In this document: positions 41,341 to 49,135 of the stretch, piece after piece | How the letters are laid out: every line of letters begins with the position of its first letter | Position numbering within the stretch: position 1 is the stretch's first letter | Origin: an uncultured Lachnospiraceae bacterium | GTDB taxonomy: Bacteria > Bacillota > Clostridia > Lachnospirales > Lachnospiraceae | Direction of reading: 5' to 3' | Length of the DNA stretch: 50,243 bases | Assembly (NCBI GenBank): GCA_910579325.1 | Contig: CAJTTU010000015.1 | Coordinates: forward strand, 891 to 51,133 | Program-made: the position numbers and the translations under genes | Notes under the pieces: generated by a model | Seen by the model: only the letters and a program-made list of their open reading frames with translations | Told to the model about the DNA's origin: nothing | Databases searched by the model: none

Positions 41341-43896
41341 ATGAATAAAAAAGCGAAGGATCATACAACGCAGTTTTTGCTGGGCGGTCTGATTATTGTG
41401 GCAGTGCTGTGTATCTGTATATTTTCTTATATGGCGTTCCATATGGAACGGAGAAGCTCGGAGACGATCAGTCAGGTGGGGCTGACTTACATGTCCGGCA
41501 TGAGCGAACAGGTTTCTCTGCATTTTGAGACCACCATGAGCCTGCGTCTGTCACAGGTAAGGGCGCTGGTCAACACGATCCGGCCGGAGAGTACATATGA
41601 GACGGAAAAGGTGTGGGAACGGCTTGAGTACCACGCCAGAGCCAGGGCCTTTAATTATCTGGCGCTCTGTTCGTCGGACGGAACCTTCGAGATGATTTAC
41701 GGCGACCAGATTCAGGCGGATGACCCGGAATCTTATCTGCGCTCTCTGAATGAGGGAAAGGATAAGGTGGCTGTGGGAAAGGATGCCGATGGAAAGAGTA
41801 TTATCCTGCTGGGTGTTCCGGTGGCCTATCCGATGAGCGACGGGAGGGACAGCGCCGCCCTTGTGGCCTGTATTCCCGTCGACTATCTGAGCCAGACCCT
41901 TTCCCTGAATGAGAATAATGAACGGGTGTATTCTTTTATTATCCGCAAGAACGGCAGCTTTGTCATCCGCAGCGCAGAGGGAAACAATAAAAATTATTTT
42001 GACCGTGTGCGGAATATGTATGACGGCGTGAACGGGATGTCCGTGGAAGAGTATATAGAGGGCTTGTCCTCTGCCATGGAAAATGGGGAGGATTATTCCG
42101 CAGGCATTCAGATCTATGGGGAACAGAGGCATGTGTACGGCACAAAGCTGGCCCATTCGGAATGGTATCTGATTACGACGATGCCCTACGGCACTCTGGG
42201 CGATACGATCAGCGGTCTGAGCAGAGAGTGGATCTATATGGCGCTGACATGCTGTGCCGTGATTCTGGTTGTGCTGCTTCTGATTTTCGGAAAGTATTTC
42301 AGTATGACCAGAAAGCAGATCAAGGAGCTGGAGGAAGCGAGACAGATGGCGGAGCATGCAAACAGGGCGAAAAGCGAATTTTTGTCCAATATGAGCCATG
42401 ATATCCGTACGCCGATGAACGCCATCGTCGGCATGACCGCCATCGCCACCGCCAATATCGATAACCGGCAGCAGGTACAGAATTGTCTGAAAAAGATTAC
42501 CCTTTCCAGCAGGCATCTTCTGGGGCTGATCAATGATGTTCTCGATATGTCCAAAATTGAGAGCGGAAAGATGACGCTGAATTACGATCAGGTATCGCTG
42601 CGGGAAGTGATGGAAGGAATTGTAAATATATCTCAGCCCCAGGTGCGTGCGAAGAAGCAGCAGTTTAATGTTTCGATTCACGATATTTCGGCGGAGAATG
42701 TCTGCTGTGACGGTATTCGCCTGAACCAGGTTTTGCTGAATCTGGTTTCGAACGCTGTGAAATTCACCCCCGACGGCGGCGTGATCAGCCTGTCTTTGTA
42801 TGAGGAAGTTTCTCCGGTCGGGGAGGATTATGTGCGGATCCATTTCCAGGTGAAGGACAATGGAATCGGCATGTCGCCGGAATTTAAAGAAAAGGTATTT
42901 GAATCCTTTGTCAGAGAGGACAATGCCCGGGTGAACCGGACGGAGGGCAGCGGCCTTGGCATGACGATCACAAAGTATATCGTGGACGCCATGAAGGGTA
43001 CGATCGAGGTGGAGAGCGAGCTGGGTAAGGGCACGATGTTCCATGTGGTTCTGGATATGGAAAAGGGAGTGGTTCAGGAGCAGGATATGATTCTGCCGGA
43101 GTGGAATATGCTGGTGGTGGATGACGACAGGGAGCTGTGTGAGAGCGCGGTGGTTTCCCTCAAATCCATCGGCGTAAAGGCAGAGTGGACTTTGGACGGC
43201 GAGACGGCGGTAAAAATGGTCATGAAGCATCATGAGCGCCATGACGATTACCAGATTATTCTGATCGACTGGAAGCTGCCTGGTATGAACGGAATCGAGA
43301 CGGCCAGGAAAATCAGTCAGTGCGTGGGAGAGGACATTCCGATTCTGCTGATTTCGGCTTATGACTGGGCTGACATTGAGAATGAAGCCAGGGAGGCAGG
43401 AATCGACGGCTTTATTTCCAAGCCGTTGTTTAAGTCCACGCTGTTTTATGGTCTGCGTCCTTTTATGACGGATCTTGACGAATTGCCGGAGAGAGAGAAC
43501 GAGAGTGAAGAGGATCTCCAGGACAAACGGATTCTGTTAGCCGAGGACAATGAGCTGAACTGGGAGGTGGCGGAGGATCTGCTGTCAGAGCTTGGGCTAT
43601 CGCTGGATTGGGCGGAGAACGGGCAGATCTGCGTGGACAAGTTCCAGGCGTCGGAGCCTGGGTATTATGACGCGGTGCTGATGGATATCCGTATGCCTGT
43701 GATGAGCGGCTACGAGGCGGCCCATATGATTCGAAATTCCGGGCGGCAGGATGCGGACATCCCGATTATCGCTATGACGGCCGACGCCTTTTCCGAGGAT
43801 ATCCAGAAATGTCTGGAGGCCGGTATGAATGCCCATGTGTCCAAGCCCATCGACGCCCCCAGCGTAGCGCGGCTGCTGAAGAAATATATGAAGTAG
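41341..43896 (+). CDS. Hybrid sensor histidine kinase, dCache-like sensor, two receiver domains
   Basis: An 851-residue membrane hybrid kinase: TM1 at about 13-35, a dCache-like external sensor (about 36-295), TM2 at about 297-317, HisKA with phospho-His at about 352 (LSNMSHDIRTPMNAIVGM), HATPase (about 455-580; VSNAVKFTP, GSGLGMTITK). Receiver 1 (about 590-715) has phospho-Asp near 640 (ILIDWKLPGMNG); receiver 2 (about 722-845) has phospho-Asp near 779 (VLMDIRMPVMSG). No Hpt domain or output domain is present and no response regulator lies beside it, so an Hpt partner elsewhere is expected. GGAGGGACAGTTTGA precedes ATG 41341. Confidence 0.92.
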   Translation: MNKKAKDHTTQFLLGGLIIVAVLCICIFSYMAFHMERRSSETISQVGLTYMSGMSEQVSLHFETTMSLRLSQVRALVNTIRPESTYETEKVWERLEYHARARAFNYLALCSSDGTFEMIYGDQIQADDPESYLRSLNEGKDKVAVGKDADGKSIILLGVPVAYPMSDGRDSAALVACIPVDYLSQTLSLNENNERVYSFIIRKNGSFVIRSAEGNNKNYFDRVRNMYDGVNGMSVEEYIEGLSSAMENGEDYSAGIQIYGEQRHVYGTKLAHSEWYLITTMPYGTLGDTISGLSREWIYMALTCCAVILVVLLLIFGKYFSMTRKQIKELEEARQMAEHANRAKSEFLSNMSHDIRTPMNAIVGMTAIATANIDNRQQVQNCLKKITLSSRHLLGLINDVLDMSKIESGKMTLNYDQVSLREVMEGIVNISQPQVRAKKQQFNVSIHDISAENVCCDGIRLNQVLLNLVSNAVKFTPDGGVISLSLYEEVSPVGEDYVRIHFQVKDNGIGMSPEFKEKVFESFVREDNARVNRTEGSGLGMTITKYIVDAMKGTIEVESELGKGTMFHVVLDMEKGVVQEQDMILPEWNMLVVDDDRELCESAVVSLKSIGVKAEWTLDGETAVKMVMKHHERHDDYQIILIDWKLPGMNGIETARKISQCVGEDIPILLISAYDWADIENEAREAGIDGFISKPLFKSTLFYGLRPFMTDLDELPERENESEEDLQDKRILLAEDNELNWEVAEDLLSELGLSLDWAENGQICVDKFQASEPGYYDAVLMDIRMPVMSGYEAAHMIRNSGRQDADIPIIAMTADAFSEDIQKCLEAGMNAHVSKPIDAPSVARLLKKYMK

Positions 43897-43988
43897 GCGC
43901 GCAAAGGGGGCCGCAAAGAAAATACGGAGAAAATACAGGGAAAAGAAAAAACAATTTTAGCAAATATTAACGAATTATAAAAAATTTA

Positions 43989-44017
43989 TTGACAAATAAT
44001 AAAGTGACATTTATAAT
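43989..44017 (+). promoter_or_regulatory. Perfect-consensus sigma-A promoter upstream of the Amt-PII gene
   Basis: TTGACA (43989-43994), 17-base spacer, TATAAT (44012-44017). The predicted start near 44024 lies only a few bases before the terminator hairpin at 44031. Confidence 0.85.
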
Positions 44018-44030
44018 GCGTGATGTAGCG

Positions 44031-44065
44031 AAGGCGCTGAGTGGAATCCACTTGGCGCCTTTTTT
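44031..44065 (+). terminator. Terminator / attenuator in the Amt-PII leader
   Basis: AAGGCGC (44031-44037) pairs with GCGCCTT (44055-44061). The inner GAGTGG/CCACTT stem leaves a 3-base loop, and six T residues follow. Between it and ATG 44287 are about 220 bases with no ORF of note, filling the 43897-44286 gap. Confidence 0.8.
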
Positions 44066-44286
44066 CGTATCATGGATAAGTTCTGTTATGGGAGCGTTCT
44101 ATTTTGGGAAAGTTCCACAAGGCTTTTCTGTGATGCCTTTTCAAAACTACACAGTTTCTGGCACAGGCCTGGCCATGAAAAAACATGAAAAACAACAGCC
44201 GTAAAACAGAGGCGGTAAAGGCAGGAGATGAAATCCGGTCGCCGTCCGGCGCGGCTGTGCGCGGTGAATTCAAGGAGGAGACAACT

Positions 44287-45996
44287 ATGTATGCATCCGT
44301 TGACGTAATGTGGACTTTAATCGGTGCGGCGCTGGTGTTCTTTATGCAGGCGGGCTTTGCCATGTGTGAGGCAGGCATGACCAGGGCGAAGAATACGGGC
44401 AATATCCTGATGAAGAATCTGATGGATTTTTGTATCGGTACGCCGGCCTACTGGCTGGTAGGCTTTGGCCTGATGTTTGGCGGCACGGGGGCGCTGATCG
44501 GCGGTTTTGATCCGCTGATCCGGGGAAGTTATGATTTCGGAACCCTTCCCACCCTGTGTTATGTGATTTTTCAGACTGTTTTCTGTGCCACGGCAGCCAC
44601 GATTGTGTCCGGTTCCATGGCGGAGCGGACGAATTTTAAAGCGTACTGCTTATACAGCGCTATGATTTCTCTGGTGGTTTACCCCATTTCGGGGCACTGG
44701 ATCTGGGGCGGCGGCTGGCTTGCCCAGCTTGGCTTCCATGATTTTGCCGGAAGCACGGCGGTACATATGGTAGGCGGCGTCACCGCCTGTATCGGTGCAA
44801 AGATTCTCGGACCCCGGATCGGAAAATACGACAAAGAGGGAAATCCACGGGCCATTCCGGGCCATAACCTGACGGTAGCGGCTCTGGGCGTATTTATTCT
44901 CTGGTTCTGCTGGTTCGGCTTTAACGGCGCCAGCACCGTGGCCATGAGCACGGATGAAGATATGGTAAGCGCCAGTCTGATTTTTATGAATACGAATATG
45001 GCGGCGGCGGTAGCCACCTGTACGGTAATGGTATTTACCTGGCTGCGTTATAAAAAGCCGGACGTGTCCATGTCTTTAAACGGTTCGCTGGCCGGTCTGG
45101 TGGCGATTACGGCAGGATGCGATATGGTGACTCCCGTGGGAGCGTTTTTTATCGGCCTGATTGCCGGCCTGCTGCTGGTGCTGGCAGTGGAGTTTTTTGA
45201 TAAAAAAGTAAAAATTGATGATCCGGTAGGCGCAATTTCCGTACACGGCGTATGCGGGGCCACAGGCACGATTCTGACCGGCCTGTTCGCCGTGGACGGC
45301 GGCCTGCTCTATGGCGGCGGATTCCGGTTCTTCGGCGTGCAGGTGCTGGGCGTGGCTTCGGTGATTCTCTGGGTTGTGGTGACGATGACCATTATCTTTA
45401 AGGTGATCGACAAGGTGATCGGCCTGCGGGTACCGGCAGAGGTGGAAATCGACGGTCTGGACTACCATGAGCACGGCCTGGTCAGCGCCTACGCGGGATT
45501 CAGTATCACGGATATGTCCACCGGTATGGAGGTCAATGAGAATACGGATCTGGGCGAAAACGATTATGAGAAAGCTTCCGAGAAGCAGAAAAACGCAGCC
45601 GTCCAGGTGGTGCAGACGGAGACCATTGGCGGTGAGAGTACCGGGATGTACAAGGTGTCTATCATTGTCAAATATGCCAAGTATGAGCCTCTGAAACGGG
45701 CGCTGAATCAGCTGGGCGTAACCGGCATGACCGTCACCCAGGTAATGGGCTGCGGCATCCAGAAGGGCGCCGGGGAGTTATACCGTGGCGTGGAGATGGA
45801 TGTGACGGTTCTGCCGAAGGTTAAGGTTGAAGTGATCGTGGGCAATATCCCGGTGGAGAAGATTGTTGAGACAGCCAAAAAGGTTCTTTATACCGGCCAT
45901 ATCGGCGACGGAAAAATCTTCGTGTACGATGTGCGCAGGGTAGTGAAGGTGCGTACAGGCGAGGAGGATTTTGCGGCGCTGAATGATGTGGAGTAG
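44287..45996 (+). CDS. AmtB ammonium transporter fused to a PII (GlnK) domain
   Basis: A 569-residue fusion. Residues 1-400 are an Amt channel with about eleven helices: FFMQAGFAMCEAGMTRAKNT, DFAGSTAVHMVGGV, GHNLTVAALGVFILWFCWFG and ISVHGVCGATGTI with the pore His residues. Residues about 455-569 are a complete PII domain: KYEPLKRALNQLGVTGMTVTQ, T-loop near GAGELYRGVEMDV (Tyr near 499), then TGHIGDGKIFVYDV. PII proteins sense 2-oxoglutarate and ATP/ADP and plug Amt when nitrogen is plentiful; here the regulator is tethered. ATG 44287 is chosen by CAAGGAGGAGACAACT. Confidence 0.94.
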   Translation: MYASVDVMWTLIGAALVFFMQAGFAMCEAGMTRAKNTGNILMKNLMDFCIGTPAYWLVGFGLMFGGTGALIGGFDPLIRGSYDFGTLPTLCYVIFQTVFCATAATIVSGSMAERTNFKAYCLYSAMISLVVYPISGHWIWGGGWLAQLGFHDFAGSTAVHMVGGVTACIGAKILGPRIGKYDKEGNPRAIPGHNLTVAALGVFILWFCWFGFNGASTVAMSTDEDMVSASLIFMNTNMAAAVATCTVMVFTWLRYKKPDVSMSLNGSLAGLVAITAGCDMVTPVGAFFIGLIAGLLLVLAVEFFDKKVKIDDPVGAISVHGVCGATGTILTGLFAVDGGLLYGGGFRFFGVQVLGVASVILWVVVTMTIIFKVIDKVIGLRVPAEVEIDGLDYHEHGLVSAYAGFSITDMSTGMEVNENTDLGENDYEKASEKQKNAAVQVVQTETIGGESTGMYKVSIIVKYAKYEPLKRALNQLGVTGMTVTQVMGCGIQKGAGELYRGVEMDVTVLPKVKVEVIVGNIPVEKIVETAKKVLYTGHIGDGKIFVYDVRRVVKVRTGEEDFAALNDVE

Positions 45997-46004
45997 ATGA
46001 CAGG

Positions 46005-46049
46005 GAGCCGATAAACCTTGAGTTTACAAGGGGAATCGGCTCTTTTTTT
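46005..46049 (+). terminator. Intrinsic terminator of the Amt-PII gene
   Basis: GAGCCGAT (46005-46012) pairs with ATCGGCTC (46035-46042), inner CCTTG/CAAGG, then seven T residues. Confidence 0.92.
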
Positions 46050-46073
46050 GTGTAAAAAAACATAATAAAATAC

Positions 46074-46128
46074 TTGACACCTTATTCAATCTATTATATT
46101 ATATATTGTATAATATAACTTATTGAAT
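46074..46128 (+). promoter_or_regulatory. Promoter and likely PadR operator
   Basis: TTGACA (46074-46079), 17-base spacer, TATTAT (46097-46102). Inverted heptamers ATTCAAT (46084-46090) and ATTGAAT (46122-46128) flank the -10, with further AT-rich symmetry between, as expected for autorepression by the PadR protein encoded next. Confidence 0.7.
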
Positions 46129-46155
46129 GATATTATAAAACAAGGAGCTGGTGAT

Positions 46156-46476
46156 ATGGTGTTTAATACCGGCGCTGCTTTGCTGGATGCCATTGTTCTG
46201 GCGGTAGTTTCTATCGAATCGGAAGGAACCTATGGTTACAAAATCACCCATGACGTAAGGCAGGCCATCGCGGTATCGGAGTCTACCCTGTATCCGGTTT
46301 TGAGGCGGCTTCAGAAGGAAGAATGCCTGGAAGCCTATGACAGAGAATTTGCAGGGCGGAATCGCAGATACTATAAGATCACGGATAAGGGACGGGCGCA
46401 GCTTCGGCTGTACCGGGAGGAGTGGATCAGTTATTCCTCGAAAATAACGCGTATTTTTTCGGAGGTTAAGTGTTGA
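46156..46476 (+). CDS. PadR-family transcriptional regulator
   Basis: A 106-residue PadR winged-helix protein: LLDAIVLAVVSIESEGTYGYK, VSESTLYPVLRRLQKEECLEA, RNRRYYKITDKGRAQL and a C-terminal dimerisation helix. It lacks the large C-terminal domain, so it is of the small PadR-s2 type. ATG 46156 follows AACAAGGAGCTGGTGAT; an upstream TTG lies within the operator. It overlaps the DUF1700 gene and likely represses this operon in response to an envelope-active compound (family knowledge). Confidence 0.9.
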   Translation: MVFNTGAALLDAIVLAVVSIESEGTYGYKITHDVRQAIAVSESTLYPVLRRLQKEECLEAYDREFAGRNRRYYKITDKGRAQLRLYREEWISYSSKITRIFSEVKC

Positions 46477-47150
46477 GTATGAACAGGGACGAATTTTTAT
46501 CTGAATTGGAGCGGCTTCTGTCAGGGCTTCCCGAACAGGAACAGGAGGAAGCGATGCAGTATTACAGAGACTATTTCGATGACGCCGGGCCGGAGCGTGA
46601 AACAGAGGCGCTCCAGGAACTGGGCTCTCCCAGAAGAGCGGCGGCTGCCGTGATGGGACAGTTTGAAAAAGAGGACGGGGAATTTACAGAAAAAGGTTTT
46701 GAGAATCCCCGGTGGGAGGAACCGCCCAAAGAGGTGATCGTGGTGGAGAGTAAGGAGGACCGGCAGCGGAAGTGGATTAAGATTGGCATCATAGCATTTT
46801 TCATCTTATTTATTCTGCCTGCGATCTTGCGGATCGTGGGAAAAATTTTCGGATTTTCCTTTAACCTGGCATTGACTGCGGTGGTGCTGCTGATCGGCAT
46901 CGGCGTCTGTACGGCAGCCTGTATGATCGCCGGCGTGGCCGGGGTCGTGATCGGATTTTTCCTGCTGTTCTGGATGCCCATGAGAGGGATTGCGGCCTTA
47001 GGGATCGGCTTTACCCTTCTTGGCGTCGGCTGCCTGGGCAATGTGCTGAGTATCCGGTTTTACGGAAAATGGCTTCCCGCGCTGCTCCATGCGGCCAGCG
47101 AACAGGTAGGAAAGTTGAGTGGAAAGCGCAGAGGGGGTGCGGAAGAATGA
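46473..47150 (+). CDS. DUF1700 family membrane protein
   Basis: About 225 residues. The cytosolic N-terminus is the DUF1700 motif (FLSELERLLSGLPEQEQEEA then YYRDYFDDAG, ELGSPRRAAAAVM), followed by four membrane helices (about 103-200). These proteins pair with PadR regulators and DUF4097 proteins; their mechanism is unclear. The start is uncertain: GTG 46470 and TTG 46473 are well spaced from GGAGG, while ATG 46479 is further. TTG 46473 overlaps the padR stop. The 3' end overlaps the next gene (ATGA). Confidence 0.85.
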   Translation: MSMNRDEFLSELERLLSGLPEQEQEEAMQYYRDYFDDAGPERETEALQELGSPRRAAAAVMGQFEKEDGEFTEKGFENPRWEEPPKEVIVVESKEDRQRKWIKIGIIAFFILFILPAILRIVGKIFGFSFNLALTAVVLLIGIGVCTAACMIAGVAGVVIGFFLLFWMPMRGIAALGIGFTLLGVGCLGNVLSIRFYGKWLPALLHAASEQVGKLSGKRRGGAEE

Positions 47151-48067
47151 CAAGGAAGGAAAAAATATACCTGCGTCTGGGATGTCTGTTCCTGGCGGTG
47201 GGGCTGGTGATTACCTTTTCCTGCGGGACGTTAAATTTTGTAAGCTTTGGCAGCCATACGGAGCGGCACAGGGAACGGACGCAGGCCCTGGAGGCGGAAG
47301 AAGAAGCGGTGGCAGAGGAAATGCCGCAGACAACATATGTGGCGGAATTTTCAGAGGTTCCGGAGGCTGCGGAGGGTACGCAGATACAGGCTTCCGATCC
47401 GATTAACCGGGCTTTTCAGGGATATGGGATCGAGAGGCTTCATATTGACAGCGGTTTTGGGGAAGTATATCTTGATGTGGGGACGGAGTTTTATGTGGAG
47501 GACAATGACGGGAACAGGGACGACGACGTTTATATCAGCGGCAACACGCTGTATATAGAAAACGACGGCAGACGGGACCCTCTGTATATAACCCTTCCCT
47601 CGGAATACCTTTTCAATTCCGTGGATATAGACATGGAGGCAGGTTCTCTGCAGATCGAACGGCTGCAGGGAACAAATATGATGATTTCCGTGGGGGCCGG
47701 CGAGCTGGTGGCGGAGGAGCTTATATCGGAGAACAGCTGCCAGCTGTCCTGCGGCGCAGGGTCCATCACCGCGGAACAGATGACGGTGAACAGCCTGACC
47801 GCTTCGGTGGGAATGGGTGAAATCGACCTGACCCTTAATGGGATCGAGTCGGCGGATATTAAGACAGGTATTGGCGAGACGGTTTTGAGCCTGCCCAGAA
47901 GCAGCAGGGACTATGATTATCAGGTTTCCTGCGGGGCCGGCGAGGTGGCCATCGACGGAAACAGCTACAGCGGACTGGGCCGGTCCCAGTCTGTGGTCAA
48001 TGACACAGGCAGAATGATCCGGGTGGACAACGGGATGGGAAGTACCGAACTGTATTTTGAAAAATAG
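47147..48067 (+). CDS. DUF4097 family beta-helix protein, membrane-anchored
   Basis: A 306-residue protein: one N-terminal membrane helix (about 9-30), an acidic linker, then DUF4097 right-handed beta-helix repeats (about 95-306) seen as serial short strands with INDSG/SVGAGEL/SCGAGSI/SVGMGEI-like turns. Role of the family: putative envelope adhesin or scaffold encoded with PadR and DUF1700. ATG 47147 overlaps the stop of DUF1700 by four bases; GAGGGGGTGCGGAAGA precedes it. Confidence 0.85.
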   Translation: MTRKEKIYLRLGCLFLAVGLVITFSCGTLNFVSFGSHTERHRERTQALEAEEEAVAEEMPQTTYVAEFSEVPEAAEGTQIQASDPINRAFQGYGIERLHIDSGFGEVYLDVGTEFYVEDNDGNRDDDVYISGNTLYIENDGRRDPLYITLPSEYLFNSVDIDMEAGSLQIERLQGTNMMISVGAGELVAEELISENSCQLSCGAGSITAEQMTVNSLTASVGMGEIDLTLNGIESADIKTGIGETVLSLPRSSRDYDYQVSCGAGEVAIDGNSYSGLGRSQSVVNDTGRMIRVDNGMGSTELYFEK

Positions 48068-48186
48068 TTCCTACCTATTGGTATGAACAGTTTGCAAATG
48101 CGTATCATATATGGCAGTATGGAATGGAAACGGCCTGAAAATAATTTAGAGCAGGCGCGTCTGACGCGTCAGAAAGAGAGGACAGC

Positions 48187-48372
48187 ATGAACGACAGGAA
48201 ATTACGCAGATCGACAGTGGACAGAATGCTTTGCGGCGTATGCGGCGGTGTGGGAGAGTTTTTTGGGATAGATTCCACGATTGTCCGGCTTATCTGGGTC
48301 GTATGCGGCGTGATGGGGTACGGGATTGTGGCTTATATTCTGGCGGCAATCATTATTCCTTCCGATCTGTAA
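48187..48372 (+). CDS. PspC domain small membrane protein
   Basis: A 61-residue PspC domain: KLRRSTVDRMLCGVCGGVGEFFGID and IVRLIWVVCGVMGYGIVAYILA, i.e. the amphipathic head with one membrane helix. PspC proteins take part in envelope-stress responses. It lies 120 bases after the DUF4097 gene on the same strand and GAAAGAGAGGACAGC precedes ATG. It is often found beside PadR/DUF1700 genes, which supports a common theme. Confidence 0.9.
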   Translation: MNDRKLRRSTVDRMLCGVCGGVGEFFGIDSTIVRLIWVVCGVMGYGIVAYILAAIIIPSDL

Positions 48373-48487
48373 AGATTAAGTATTTGGAAGTCAGGGTTCC
48401 TTTCGCCAATGTATGGATTTCCCGAATCGGGGAAAGACTATAACAGATAAGGCGTTACAGGAAATATTACAGGAGCAGGAGGAACCC

Positions 48488-48712
48488 ATGGGTAAGAAAA
48501 AAGATAAACCAATCGACGTAAATAACATGACTCCCGATGAAAAACTGAAATTTGAGGTGGCAGAGGAAATCGGCTGCGCCCAGAAAGTGCTGGAGGGCGG
48601 ATGGCGGTCTCTGTCGGCCAAGGAAAGCGGAAGAATCGGGGGGATTTTGAATAAAAGAAAACGACAGATGAGAGCAGAGCTGGAAGCGTCTGCCTTGGAA
48701 GGCGGAGAATAA
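48488..48712 (+). CDS. Alpha/beta-type small acid-soluble spore protein (divergent)
   Basis: A 74-residue protein. EKLKFEVAEEIGCAQKVLEGGW and LSAKESGRIGGILNKRKR match the two helices and the GRIGG turn of clostridial alpha/beta SASPs, which coat spore DNA. Compared with the canonical family the N-terminus is Lys-rich and there is a Cys in helix 1. ATG 48488 follows CAGGAGGAACCC. Expression is expected only in the forespore. Confidence 0.82.
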   Translation: MGKKKDKPIDVNNMTPDEKLKFEVAEEIGCAQKVLEGGWRSLSAKESGRIGGILNKRKRQMRAELEASALEGGE

Positions 48713-48740
48713 TTTTCAGCTCTGTCCGGACGGACAAAAG

Positions 48741-48926
48741 ATGATGACATTTGAGATTTCACTCTATTTGCTGGCAGTCAGCCTGCTGGGGCTGATTGTG
48801 TCGGCAGTGATACACAGAATGAACAGAGGCTGGAATGTGGTGGCGGTGACGGTACTCTGCACCGTCACCACATCAGTCAGTTTTCTTTACTGCATGGCAG
48901 TGGTGGTAATGGCCGCGCGCTTTTGA
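48741..48926 (+). CDS. Small two-helix membrane protein (hypothetical)
   Basis: A 61-residue hydrophobic protein with two membrane helices (about 5-25 and 34-58) and a basic HRMNRGWN turn. There is no clear ribosome site; an inverted repeat TGTCCG/CGGACA sits just before the start. It follows the SASP gene by 28 bases. Coding style is plausible but unproven. Confidence 0.4.
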   Translation: MMTFEISLYLLAVSLLGLIVSAVIHRMNRGWNVVAVTVLCTVTTSVSFLYCMAVVVMAARF

Positions 48927-48956
48927 TCCCTTTCTGCCTGCAAAAAACGGGTTTTT

Positions 48957-48986
48957 ATACCCCGCGGTTTACTGCGGGGTATTTGG
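48957..48986 (+). terminator. Hairpin terminator
   Basis: ATACCCCGC (48957-48965) pairs perfectly with GCGGGGTAT (48974-48982), followed by a short T tract. Confidence 0.65.
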
Positions 48987-49135
48987 CATGCCGGGGAGGC
49001 TTTACTCCGGCTGTTTAAAACCTTATAAAATACGATTGCAGGAAGCGTTATTTCCCTGTATAATAGACCGCAGAGATAATATTTACAATTGATGAAAATG
49101 TCTTTGACATTTTTTTAGCGATGAGGTTATAAACG

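Noticed and set aside
41551..43242. 563-codon minus-strand ORF opposite the hybrid kinase
   Set aside because: Entirely antisense to a clear multidomain kinase; its His/Leu/Gln-rich composition is typical of reverse-strand noise.
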